Below, piece after piece: positions 1 to 5,125 of a stretch of 5,125 bases of DNA (within the stretch, counting starts at the first letter, position 1; each line of letters starts with the position of its first letter). Under the pieces are notes generated by a model. It worked only from the letters and a program-made list of their open reading frames with translations, was not told the DNA's origin and did no database searches. The DNA is from Anaerolineae bacterium (GTDB taxonomy: Bacteria; Chloroflexota; Anaerolineae; JAAYZQ01). The position numbers were made by a program, and so were the translations under genes. The stretch is from NCBI GenBank assembly GCA_016926595.1, contig JAFGOG010000269.1, positions 1-5,125 on the forward strand. The letters are read 5' to 3'.

Positions 1-2
1 CC

Positions 3-1610
3 TGGCAGGTCGAGACTGTGGAGGTGGGCCAGGATGGCCAGGGCCATCCGGTGCTGGCCGGCTACCCCAACTCGCTGGCCCTGGACGGCAGCAGCCGGCC
101 GCACATCGCCTACCGCGTCTCGGGCTGGGGCAGCGATCCCGACAAGCTCAAGTACGCCTACTGGGATGGCGCTCAGTGGCAGAAAGAGATCGTCACCACT
201 TCAGACTATGTCAGCGAGGCGTCGCTGGCGCTCGACAGCGGCGACCGGCCGCACATCGGCTATGAGACCGGCGGCGCGCTGCGCTATACGCGCTGGACCG
301 GGGCGCAGTGGCAGACCTATACGGTAGCCACCAGCGCCGACGGCCTGGAAGGCCCATGCCTGGCCCTAAACGGCGCCGACCAGCCCCGCTTTAGCTACTA
401 CTACCAGCACTATGTGCCAAACACGGGCAAACTGAGCGACTTGCGCTACACCTGGTCTGATACGGCCGGCGCAACCTGGCAGTTCGAGACGCTGCACAGC
501 GGGTTCTGGACAGACGCCTACGATCAGACCTCGCTGGCGCTCGATTCTGGCAGCCAGCCTTTGATCCTGTACGAAACGGCCTACGATTTTCTGCTCAGGC
601 ACGCACGGCGGCCCGGCGCGACGTGGCAGATCGAGACGATAGCCCAGTCGGGCGAGCCGGGCGCGTTCAGCTCGCTGGCGTTGGACGGCGCGGGCAGGCC
701 GCACGTGGCCTATCTCGACGAGGACCAGGCGGCGCTCAAGTACGCCCGTTGGGACGGGGCGGCGTGGCAGATCCAGACTGTGACGCAGGGAGCCAGTTAT
801 GGCGACATCGGCATGCCCTCGCTGGCGCTGGAGGCCGGCAGCGGCTATCCGCGCATCGCCTTTGCCAGCCCCGATGGGCTGCGCTACGCGGCCTGGACCG
901 GCTCGACGTGGCAAATGCGCACCGTCGATCCGCAGATCGACGAGTACAACGGCGGCGGCCCTTCCCTGGCGTTGGACAGCGCCGGGCGGGCGCATATCAG
1001 CTACTTTACTCAGAATGATCATCGCTACGCGCGTTGGACCGGCGCGACCTGGCAGATCAGCATCGTGGACAACCTGGGCAGCTCAGAACCGGACCGCACC
1101 TCGCTGGCGCTGGACGGCGCCGATCAGCCGCACATCGCCTATGCCGATATGGACAATTGGGACCTCAGGTATGCCTGGTGGGACGGCAGCGCCTGGCAGC
1201 GGGAGACGGTGGAGAGCGCCGGCTCCGCAGGCCTCTACTTCTCCCTGGCTCTCGACAGCGCCGGCCAGCCGCGCATCGCCTACCAGGAGTTCGACGCCCA
1301 CACTCTCAAGTACGCCCGCCGGGAGGGCTCGACGTGGCAGCTCGAGATGGTGGACGGCGATGGGCAGGTTGGGTACTTTGCTTCGCTGGCGCTGGACGGC
1401 GCCGATCGGCCACACATCAGCTATCACGACAGCGACAACGATACGATCAAGTATGCCTGGTGGGATGGGACGCAGTGGCAGATCGAGACGCTGGAGGGAG
1501 GGAACGTGGGTTGGTATAGCTCGCTGGCGCTCGACAGCCACGGCTGGCCGCACATCAGCCACCACGACCGGACCCTGAAAGACCTGCGTTACACGTGGTT
1601 CGGGCCATAG
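3..1610 (+). CDS. Beta-propeller-like repeat protein, 5'-truncated (11 SLALD/PHIAY repeats)
   Basis: This is the 3' part of a gene that begins left of the window. The frame is open from position 3, and its first residues, W-Q-V-E-T-V, are the end of a repeat unit, so the GTG at 18 is not the start. Eleven units of about 48 residues follow, with S-L-A-L-D cores at 72, 222, 357, 531, 672, 819, 963, 1101, 1242, 1383 and 1521. Each runs S-L-A-L-D, then P-H-I-A/S-Y, then L-K/R-Y-A-x-W, then D/T-G-x-x-W-Q-x-E-T-V. The unit length, alternating hydrophobic strands and G-x-T-W-like turn (reminiscent of an Asp-box) fit four-stranded propeller blades. Eleven or more blades exceed one propeller, so two are likely. 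I do not recognise a named family or an active site, and a surface or extracellular binding role is inference only. The protein stops inside the last unit, before W-Q, and carries no LPL tail, unlike the next two genes. Only one cysteine is visible (in unit 3). Coding is secure; function is unknown. Confidence 0.9.
   Translation, partial: WQVETVEVGQDGQGHPVLAGYPNSLALDGSSRPHIAYRVSGWGSDPDKLKYAYWDGAQWQKEIVTTSDYVSEASLALDSGDRPHIGYETGGALRYTRWTGAQWQTYTVATSADGLEGPCLALNGADQPRFSYYYQHYVPNTGKLSDLRYTWSDTAGATWQFETLHSGFWTDAYDQTSLALDSGSQPLILYETAYDFLLRHARRPGATWQIETIAQSGEPGAFSSLALDGAGRPHVAYLDEDQAALKYARWDGAAWQIQTVTQGASYGDIGMPSLALEAGSGYPRIAFASPDGLRYAAWTGSTWQMRTVDPQIDEYNGGGPSLALDSAGRAHISYFTQNDHRYARWTGATWQISIVDNLGSSEPDRTSLALDGADQPHIAYADMDNWDLRYAWWDGSAWQRETVESAGSAGLYFSLALDSAGQPRIAYQEFDAHTLKYARREGSTWQLEMVDGDGQVGYFASLALDGADRPHISYHDSDNDTIKYAWWDGTQWQIETLEGGNVGWYSSLALDSHGWPHISHHDRTLKDLRYTWFGP
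72..1598 (+). repeat. Tandem in-frame repeat array, 11 units of about 145 bp
   Basis: The distances between successive S-L-A-L-D codon blocks are 150, 135, 174, 141, 147, 144, 138, 141, 141 and 138 bp, all multiples of three. Unit 3 is longest because of an insertion between P-R-F-S-Y and L-R-Y. The last five intervals are the most regular. Units 8 and 10 are identical over 25 bp (1101-1125 and 1383-1407) and also share a block encoding Y-A-W-W. Such nucleotide-level identity points to recent internal duplication or gene conversion. The residue after L-A-L-D/N is mostly alternately G and S along the array. Confidence 0.85.
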
Positions 1611-1652
1611 CCAGAGGATTTGCCGTCCTGGCGGCGCTTTTGAATGGGAAAA

Positions 1653-1657
1653 AGGAG
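1653..1657 (+). promoter_or_regulatory. Ribosome binding site (AGGAG) deciding the start at 1668
   Basis: AGGAG lies ten bases before the ATG at 1668. It lies downstream of the alternative in-frame ATG at 1644, which has no purine-rich site before it. This favours 1668, and the protein from there begins with a textbook signal peptide. Confidence 0.7.
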
Positions 1658-1667
1658 AAATGCAAAA

Positions 1668-2666
1668 ATGAAACTTAAAAGAACAGGCGGCCTGGTCCTG
1701 GCTTTGGTCGCCGCCTTGGGCCTGCTCGCCGGCCTGATCCTGGCGAGCGATCCGATCCAGGCTCAAGACTCCGATACTCCCCTCGACAGCTCCGTCGCCG
1801 GCAGCCTGTCGCCCTCCCAGGCCGCACAGCCCCAGGGCGTCATCTCGCCCACCTCCAGCTTTTTGCTCTACAGCCGCGCCGACGACACCACCATCTGGCT
1901 CAAGGACGAGGCCGGGCACGCCAAGCTGCTGGACGGCATCCGGCCCGGCCTGTCGCCCGACGGCCGCTACATCGTCCACCAGGACGAGGCCATCTTTGGC
2001 GACCTCTACGTCCATGACCTGCTAACCGGCCAGGCTACGTTGGTCTTTACCGCCAGCACCCACCTGTTGGTGGCCTCGTGGACGCCCGACGGCAACCGCA
2101 TCGTCTTTGATCATGGGTGCCACATCTATGGCATGGACCGCAATGGGGACAACCTGGAAACGCTCATCGACACCTGGCCCGGCAGCTACTACTGCTACAA
2201 CGACTCGCCCGACAGCAACCCCGTGGACGGCCGCCTCGCTTGGGAGAATGAGTATTACGGCCTGGGGGTGGCCGAGGCCGATGGCTCGAACCCCGGTTGG
2301 GTGCCGAACACGCAGCCCGACGATTACTCACCCCGCTGGTCGCCCGACGGCCAGTGGATCGCCTTCTGGCGCGACGACAACGCCTTCAAGATCCAACCCG
2401 ACGGCGCAAACCTGACTCCTCTGACCTTTCTGCCTGCCGGCGAATGGATGGAGGATTCGGGCCAGTGGACGCCGGATGGGAAATACCTGGTGGCCGCGGC
2501 CCAGGTGAACGGCGTCGAAGGGCTGTACGCAGCCGCCGCCGATGGCTCGGGCCGTCTTTTGTTACTCGTCAGCCGCGAGTGGGAGGATCCGGATTGGGTG
2601 GGCAGCGCCGGCAACCTCAGCTTCCGGCGGGTATTCCTGCCCCTGGTGGCGCGCCAGTCGCCGTAG
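1668..2666 (+). CDS. Secreted TolB/PD40-like (WD40-like) beta-propeller protein with C-terminal FLPL tail
   Basis: The predicted product has 332 residues. The start at 1668 gives M-K-L-K-R-T followed by a hydrophobic core (about residues 9-26) and a likely Sec cleavage region around 27-34 (S-D-P-I-Q-A-Q). A starting ATG at 1644 would add eight residues but has no ribosome binding site. A Ser/Pro/Gln-rich linker (about 34-62) precedes the propeller. Blade hallmarks are L-S-P-D-G-R-Y (95-101), W-T-P-D-G-N-R-I-V-F (138-147), W-S-P-D-G-Q-W-I-A-F (224-233) and W-T-P-D-G-K-Y-L-V-A (267-276), with more divergent blades at about 64-89 and 179-212. This pattern is typical of PD40/TolB-type repeats, usually six or seven blades. 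Cys151 and Cys176 could pair after export. The protein ends F-L-P-L-V-A-R-Q-S-P, a tail shared in form with the next gene. No enzymatic domain such as a peptidase follows the propeller, so binding or scaffolding outside the membrane is the inferred role. The ligand is unknown. Confidence 0.9.
   Translation: MKLKRTGGLVLALVAALGLLAGLILASDPIQAQDSDTPLDSSVAGSLSPSQAAQPQGVISPTSSFLLYSRADDTTIWLKDEAGHAKLLDGIRPGLSPDGRYIVHQDEAIFGDLYVHDLLTGQATLVFTASTHLLVASWTPDGNRIVFDHGCHIYGMDRNGDNLETLIDTWPGSYYCYNDSPDSNPVDGRLAWENEYYGLGVAEADGSNPGWVPNTQPDDYSPRWSPDGQWIAFWRDDNAFKIQPDGANLTPLTFLPAGEWMEDSGQWTPDGKYLVAAAQVNGVEGLYAAAADGSGRLLLLVSREWEDPDWVGSAGNLSFRRVFLPLVARQSP
2634..2663 (+). other. C-terminal FLPLVAR tail, candidate surface-sorting signal
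   Basis: The last ten residues (323-332) are F-L-P-L-V-A-R-Q-S-P, directly after the closing strand of the propeller. The next gene ends in a similar A-Y-L-P-L-T-T-R-H. From memory, tails of this type recur in exported proteins of Chloroflexota. The role as a sorting or processing signal is inference. Confidence 0.45.
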
Positions 2667-2754
2667 GAAGCGGGGCAAACCTGGCCTGACAGGCAAAGAT
2701 AACCGGCTGGGTGTGCTGGCCGGAAAAAAGGATAGGATTGGGCAAAACATACAG

Positions 2755-2761
2755 AGGAGGT
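2755..2761 (+). promoter_or_regulatory. Strong ribosome binding site (AGGAGGT)
   Basis: AGGAGGT is a seven-base complement of the 16S rRNA 3' end. It sits seven bases before the ATG at 2769. This is close to the ideal site, better than that of the preceding gene, and suggests efficient translation of the YVTN protein. Confidence 0.85.
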
Positions 2762-2768
2762 AAACAAC

Positions 2769-4979
2769 ATGGCCAAGACACCGATCGCAGCTGGAGCTTG
2801 CCTGATGCTGGGCATACTGTTGCTTCTCTGCGGCCCTCAGCCCTTGTCGACCGATACGTCCGCCTTGTCCGCCGCTCTCCCTGTCACTGGGCCTCGCCTT
2901 GACGGGCTCCAACCATCGCTGGCGTCGCGGTTTGATCGGCCTGCGTCGGCGGCAGATCTCTGCGCTCCCGGCAGCCTCTCGGCAGTCGAGCAGGGTTGTG
3001 CCCCTGCGGAGCGCGGCGAAGATCCTTTCGATATCGTCGTCAGCCCCGATGGGCTGCGGGCCTACGTGGCCAACCGCAGCACCGATAACCTGTTTGTGAT
3101 CGATCTGAGCACCAACCAGATCGTCGAGACCATCGACCTGTACCCTCAGGCCATCCACCCCCTTGGCCCGGCCCCCACCCGCCTGGCCATCACACCCGAT
3201 GGCAGTCGCCTCTTGGTGATCAATGTGCATGACGGTAGTGTGACTGTCATAGACACCGCTACCAACAGCATCCTTCAGACGTTAGCCGTGGGCCAGGGGC
3301 CGACCGACGTGGCCATCTCGCCCGATGGCAGCCTGGCCTACATCCCCAACAGGCTCGATTGGACCACAACCGTGGTTGATGTCGCCGCCACCTCGGTGCT
3401 GACCACTGTCAGCGTGACCGGCGGCGGCGGTCCGCTGGCCGCGGCTTTTGCGCCAGACGGCGATCGAGCCTACGTTGTGATGCAGGATGCGCCTGTCTAC
3501 ATCCTTGACCCTGCCACGCACACCATCACCGGCACCATCGGTGTCACCGGTACCGGTTGGAACGCGGACCTGGCTATCAGCGCCGACAGCAACACCGGTT
3601 ACCTGTCCGCCATGAGCGGAGGCCAGATATTCGTGCTGGACCTGGCGAGCGCGTCCGTGGCAGATACCTATGAGCTCGGCTATCCACAGGGCCTGGCCTT
3701 GAGCGCCGATGGCAGCCGGCTGTACGTCGGTACATTCGGCTCTGCCGGGGAATCGCAATACCATCTTTGGATGTTCGACACGCTCAGCGGCGAGATGGTC
3801 ACAGGCACCAACTTTATACATCCAGGCGCGCCCCGCCTGGTCGGCTCTGACATCCAGGGGCTGGCCCTGGCACCCGATGGCGCCACCCTCTACGCGCCGA
3901 GCATCGACGGCGAAAGCGTCTTCCTGGTCGATGCAGCCACATTGCGGCAGCTTGATATCATCCTGACCAACCCTATCCCCACTTTTTCACCCTTCAAGGG
4001 AGCCATCAGCCCAGACGGATCGCGCCTGTACATTGCCAGTTGGACGCAGCAGCCGGCCGCAGTGAGCGTGATCGACACCGCGACCCAACGACAGGTTGGC
4101 GAAATGACAGCACAGGGTCTACCTTGCGGTTCGGCGAGTTGGGGACTGGATATCTCGCCCGATGGACAAACCCTTTATGTGTTGTCCTCGAACGATCATT
4201 GCGTGCTCGTGGCCGATCTTGGCAGCCAGCAATTTGTGGATAGTTTCAACGTGCCCTTCAACCCCGACAGTTGGCTCACTCACATTGCCGTCCACCCGGC
4301 CGGCGACAAGGCCTACGTACTCGAGCATTCTGGGGACGTGCATGTCGTCGACCTCCATACCCAGACTGTGTCCACCACGCTGTCAATCCCGGATTCGTGC
4401 ACGGTGATCAAGCTGTCCCCAGATGGGCAGCGCGGCTATGTCGTCTGCAGCTCTAGCTTTTCCGTCCTGGATCTGAGCGCCGATACCGTGCTGGAGACTA
4501 TTAGCATTGGCGGCGGGGGTTCCCAGTTCGAGTCCCTCTTCTACCTGGGGATCAAGCCTGACTCGACACAGTACGCCATCGGCGCCTTTTTCGACCTGTA
4601 TGTCTACGAGGCCATCTCCAACACTCAGGTCTACACGGTCGAGCTGGATGCGCTCGATCCGACCTGGTTGACGCTTGGCCAGGATTTTGTCTTCAGTCCA
4701 GACGGCAGCCTGGGCTACCTGGCCATGCCTGACGAGAATGCGGTGGCGGTGTTTGACACCACCACCTGGCAGATGACGGCCCGGATCGACACCGGCCGCA
4801 TCCCCTTCTACGGCACAGAGCCGCTCTGGCTATTAGTCGACCCCGACGGCAGCAGCCTATACGTCTTGAATGAGCTGTCGGACAACATCTTGGTGATCGA
4901 TACGGCCCTCAACCAGGTGACCGCTGCCATCAGCTTGACGAAATGCCGGGCCTATCTGCCCCTGACCACCCGGCATTGA
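2769..4979 (+). CDS. Secreted YVTN-type repeat protein, 14 blades (probable double seven-bladed propeller)
   Basis: The predicted product has 736 residues. The N-terminus M-A-K-T-P plus a hydrophobic stretch (about 6-21) is a likely Sec signal; Cys21 follows L-L-L, which is not a good lipobox. A non-repeat segment (about 36-85) carries Cys65 and Cys77. Fourteen blades follow, each with an S-P-D-G-like turn, an x-L/A-Y-V strand and a V-x-V-I-D-T/L strand. The turns start near residues 92, 142, 184, 228, 271, 312, 368, 414, 463, 509, 550, 596, 643 and 691. Blades 1-3 and 14 are the most canonical, for example L-F-V-I-D-L-S-T-N and V-T-V-I-D-T-A-T-N; blades 5, 10 and 12 have lost the motif (S-A-D-S, H-P-A-G, K-P-D-S). 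Such repeats define the YVTN family, related to lactonase-like and cytochrome cd1-type seven-bladed folds and common in surface-layer proteins. No heme-binding C-x-x-C-H or other catalytic motif is seen, so enzyme activity is unsupported. The protein ends A-Y-L-P-L-T-T-R-H. It probably lies at the cell surface; the partner is unknown. Confidence 0.93.
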   Translation: MAKTPIAAGACLMLGILLLLCGPQPLSTDTSALSAALPVTGPRLDGLQPSLASRFDRPASAADLCAPGSLSAVEQGCAPAERGEDPFDIVVSPDGLRAYVANRSTDNLFVIDLSTNQIVETIDLYPQAIHPLGPAPTRLAITPDGSRLLVINVHDGSVTVIDTATNSILQTLAVGQGPTDVAISPDGSLAYIPNRLDWTTTVVDVAATSVLTTVSVTGGGGPLAAAFAPDGDRAYVVMQDAPVYILDPATHTITGTIGVTGTGWNADLAISADSNTGYLSAMSGGQIFVLDLASASVADTYELGYPQGLALSADGSRLYVGTFGSAGESQYHLWMFDTLSGEMVTGTNFIHPGAPRLVGSDIQGLALAPDGATLYAPSIDGESVFLVDAATLRQLDIILTNPIPTFSPFKGAISPDGSRLYIASWTQQPAAVSVIDTATQRQVGEMTAQGLPCGSASWGLDISPDGQTLYVLSSNDHCVLVADLGSQQFVDSFNVPFNPDSWLTHIAVHPAGDKAYVLEHSGDVHVVDLHTQTVSTTLSIPDSCTVIKLSPDGQRGYVVCSSSFSVLDLSADTVLETISIGGGGSQFESLFYLGIKPDSTQYAIGAFFDLYVYEAISNTQVYTVELDALDPTWLTLGQDFVFSPDGSLGYLAMPDENAVAVFDTTTWQMTARIDTGRIPFYGTEPLWLLVDPDGSSLYVLNELSDNILVIDTALNQVTAAISLTKCRAYLPLTTRH
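4953..4976 (+). other. C-terminal YLPLTTR tail, candidate surface-sorting signal
   Basis: Residues 729-736 (Y-L-P-L-T-T-R-H) follow the last blade after a short T-K-C-R-A link. They match the previous gene's ending in the aromatic-L-P-L-x-x-R pattern, although the propellers belong to different repeat families. A common function in export, anchoring or processing is inferred. Confidence 0.45.
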
Positions 4980-4982
4980 CAT

Positions 4983-5007
4983 CCCTGTTGCTGGTCCGGC
5001 TACAGGG
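4983..5007 (+). terminator. Stem-loop just after the YVTN gene stop, possible terminator without a T-run
   Basis: CCCTGT (4983-4988) pairs with ACAGGG (5002-5007). Inside, after a T/T mismatch, GCT (4990-4992) pairs with GGC (4998-5000), leaving a five-base loop. The hairpin starts four bases after the stop codon, the right place for 3'-end formation or mRNA protection. It lacks a following T-run, so it is not a classical intrinsic terminator. Confidence 0.3.
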
Positions 5008-5115
5008 CGTCTCATCCCCATCCCCTCTACACCTGTGGGGAAGACCCTGCCGGGGCTCAGGGGCGGCCCGGCGTCCTGCAGTCCATCCCCATGGACGAGG
5101 GAGAGACGCCTGGTA
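5001..5115. repeat. Imperfect inverted repeat enclosing smaller hairpins
   Basis: Positions 5001-5019 and the reverse complement of 5097-5115 align over about 19 bases with a few one-base gaps; the exact core is GGCGTCTC (5006-5013) against GAGACGCC (5103-5110). Inside lie shorter inverted pairs: CCCC/GGGG (5022-5025 with 5037-5040), CCCTG/CAGGG (5045-5049 with 5058-5062) and GTCCAT/ATGGAC (5081-5086 with 5091-5096). A nine-base direct repeat, CATCCCCAT, occurs at 5013 and 5084. It overlaps the stem-loop at 4983-5007, so the two structures could compete. A structured RNA end, a small repeat element or chance in GC-rich DNA are all possible. Confidence 0.3.
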
Positions 5116-5125
5116 GCCTGAGCGC

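Noticed and set aside
18..20. GTG at 18 as the start of the first gene
   Set aside because: The frame is open upstream to the window edge, and positions 3-20 encode W-Q-V-E-T-V, the end of a preceding repeat unit. There is no ribosome binding site before it.
366..1022. Long minus-strand open frame opposite the first gene
   Set aside because: It is antisense to the tandem repeats, so it is repetitive itself (recurring Arg/Pro/Ala/Gly-rich segments), a result of GC-rich repeated codons. No independent domain or convincing start signal was seen.
1622..1641. GCCG/CGGC hairpin followed by TTTT between the first two genes as an intrinsic terminator
   Set aside because: The stem is only four base pairs and the T-run only four bases, two bases after the stem. 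It is too weak to call.
1083..2015. 310-codon minus-strand open frame spanning the first two genes
   Set aside because: It crosses the end of one strong plus-strand gene and the signal peptide and first blades of another, and is repetitive where it opposes the repeats. It shows no recognisable domain. The plus-strand genes explain the sequence better.
2684..2694. Palindrome GCCTGACAGGC as an operator site
   Set aside because: It is a single 11-base palindrome in GC-rich DNA with no recognisable promoter nearby and no second copy seen.
2703..2729. CCGGC/GCCGG inverted repeat followed by six A as a terminator between the second and third genes
   Set aside because: The stem is only five base pairs with an 11-base loop, and the A-run lies 3' on the plus strand. 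For minus-strand transcription the T-run would come before the hairpin, so it fits an intrinsic terminator in neither direction.
2796..2831. Lipoprotein signal in the YVTN protein at Cys11 or Cys21
   Set aside because: Cys21 is preceded by L-L-L rather than a small residue at -1, and Cys11 is too close to the N-terminus and before the hydrophobic core. An ordinary Sec signal fits better.
2562..3230. Minus-strand open frame opposite the junction of the second and third genes
   Set aside because: It is antisense to two well-supported genes and to the strong AGGAGGT site at 2755-2761. Its composition is that of a GC-rich shadow frame.
5091..5125. ATG at 5091 as the start of a further gene
   Set aside because: Only 11 codons are visible before the window ends. 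No purine-rich site precedes it, and the ATG lies inside an inverted repeat.

Overview
The window is GC-rich and holds three consecutive plus-strand genes that cover almost all of it. Each encodes a repeat protein predicted to fold as one or more beta-propellers. Two have N-terminal export signals, and the same two end in a short (F/Y)LPL-x-x-R tail. From memory, tails of this kind (YLPLVxR-like) are common on exported proteins of Chloroflexota (Anaerolineae, Chloroflexus and relatives). Together with the abundance of propeller proteins, this makes a chloroflexotal bacterium or metagenome bin the best guess. No rRNA, housekeeping gene or other taxonomic marker is present, so the assignment is an inference.

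Layout. (1) Positions 3-1610: the 3' part of a long gene whose start lies left of the window. It encodes eleven roughly 48-residue repeats (core S-L-A-L-D ... P-H-I-A-Y ... L-K-Y-A-x-W-D-G-x-x-W-Q). (2) Positions 1668-2666: a complete gene for a 332-residue secreted TolB/PD40-like (WD40-like) propeller, with a good ribosome binding site at 1653-1657. (3) Positions 2769-4979: a complete gene for a 736-residue secreted YVTN-type protein. It has 14 countable blades, which fits two seven-bladed propellers, and it is preceded by a near-perfect AGGAGGT ribosome binding site. (4) Positions 4980-5125: non-coding sequence with a stem-loop just after the last stop codon and a longer imperfect inverted repeat at 5001/5115.

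The genes share orientation and short gaps (57 and 102 bases) without a convincing terminator between them, so co-transcription is plausible. No catalytic domain, transporter, regulator, mobile element, CRISPR array or RNA gene was found. The most reasonable reading is a cluster of cell-surface or extracellular binding/scaffold proteins whose ligands cannot be told from sequence. I see no strong case for a new defence or metabolic system. The most notable points are the shared C-terminal tail on two otherwise different propellers, its absence from the first protein, the two-blade periodicity in the first gene, and the structured tail of the window.
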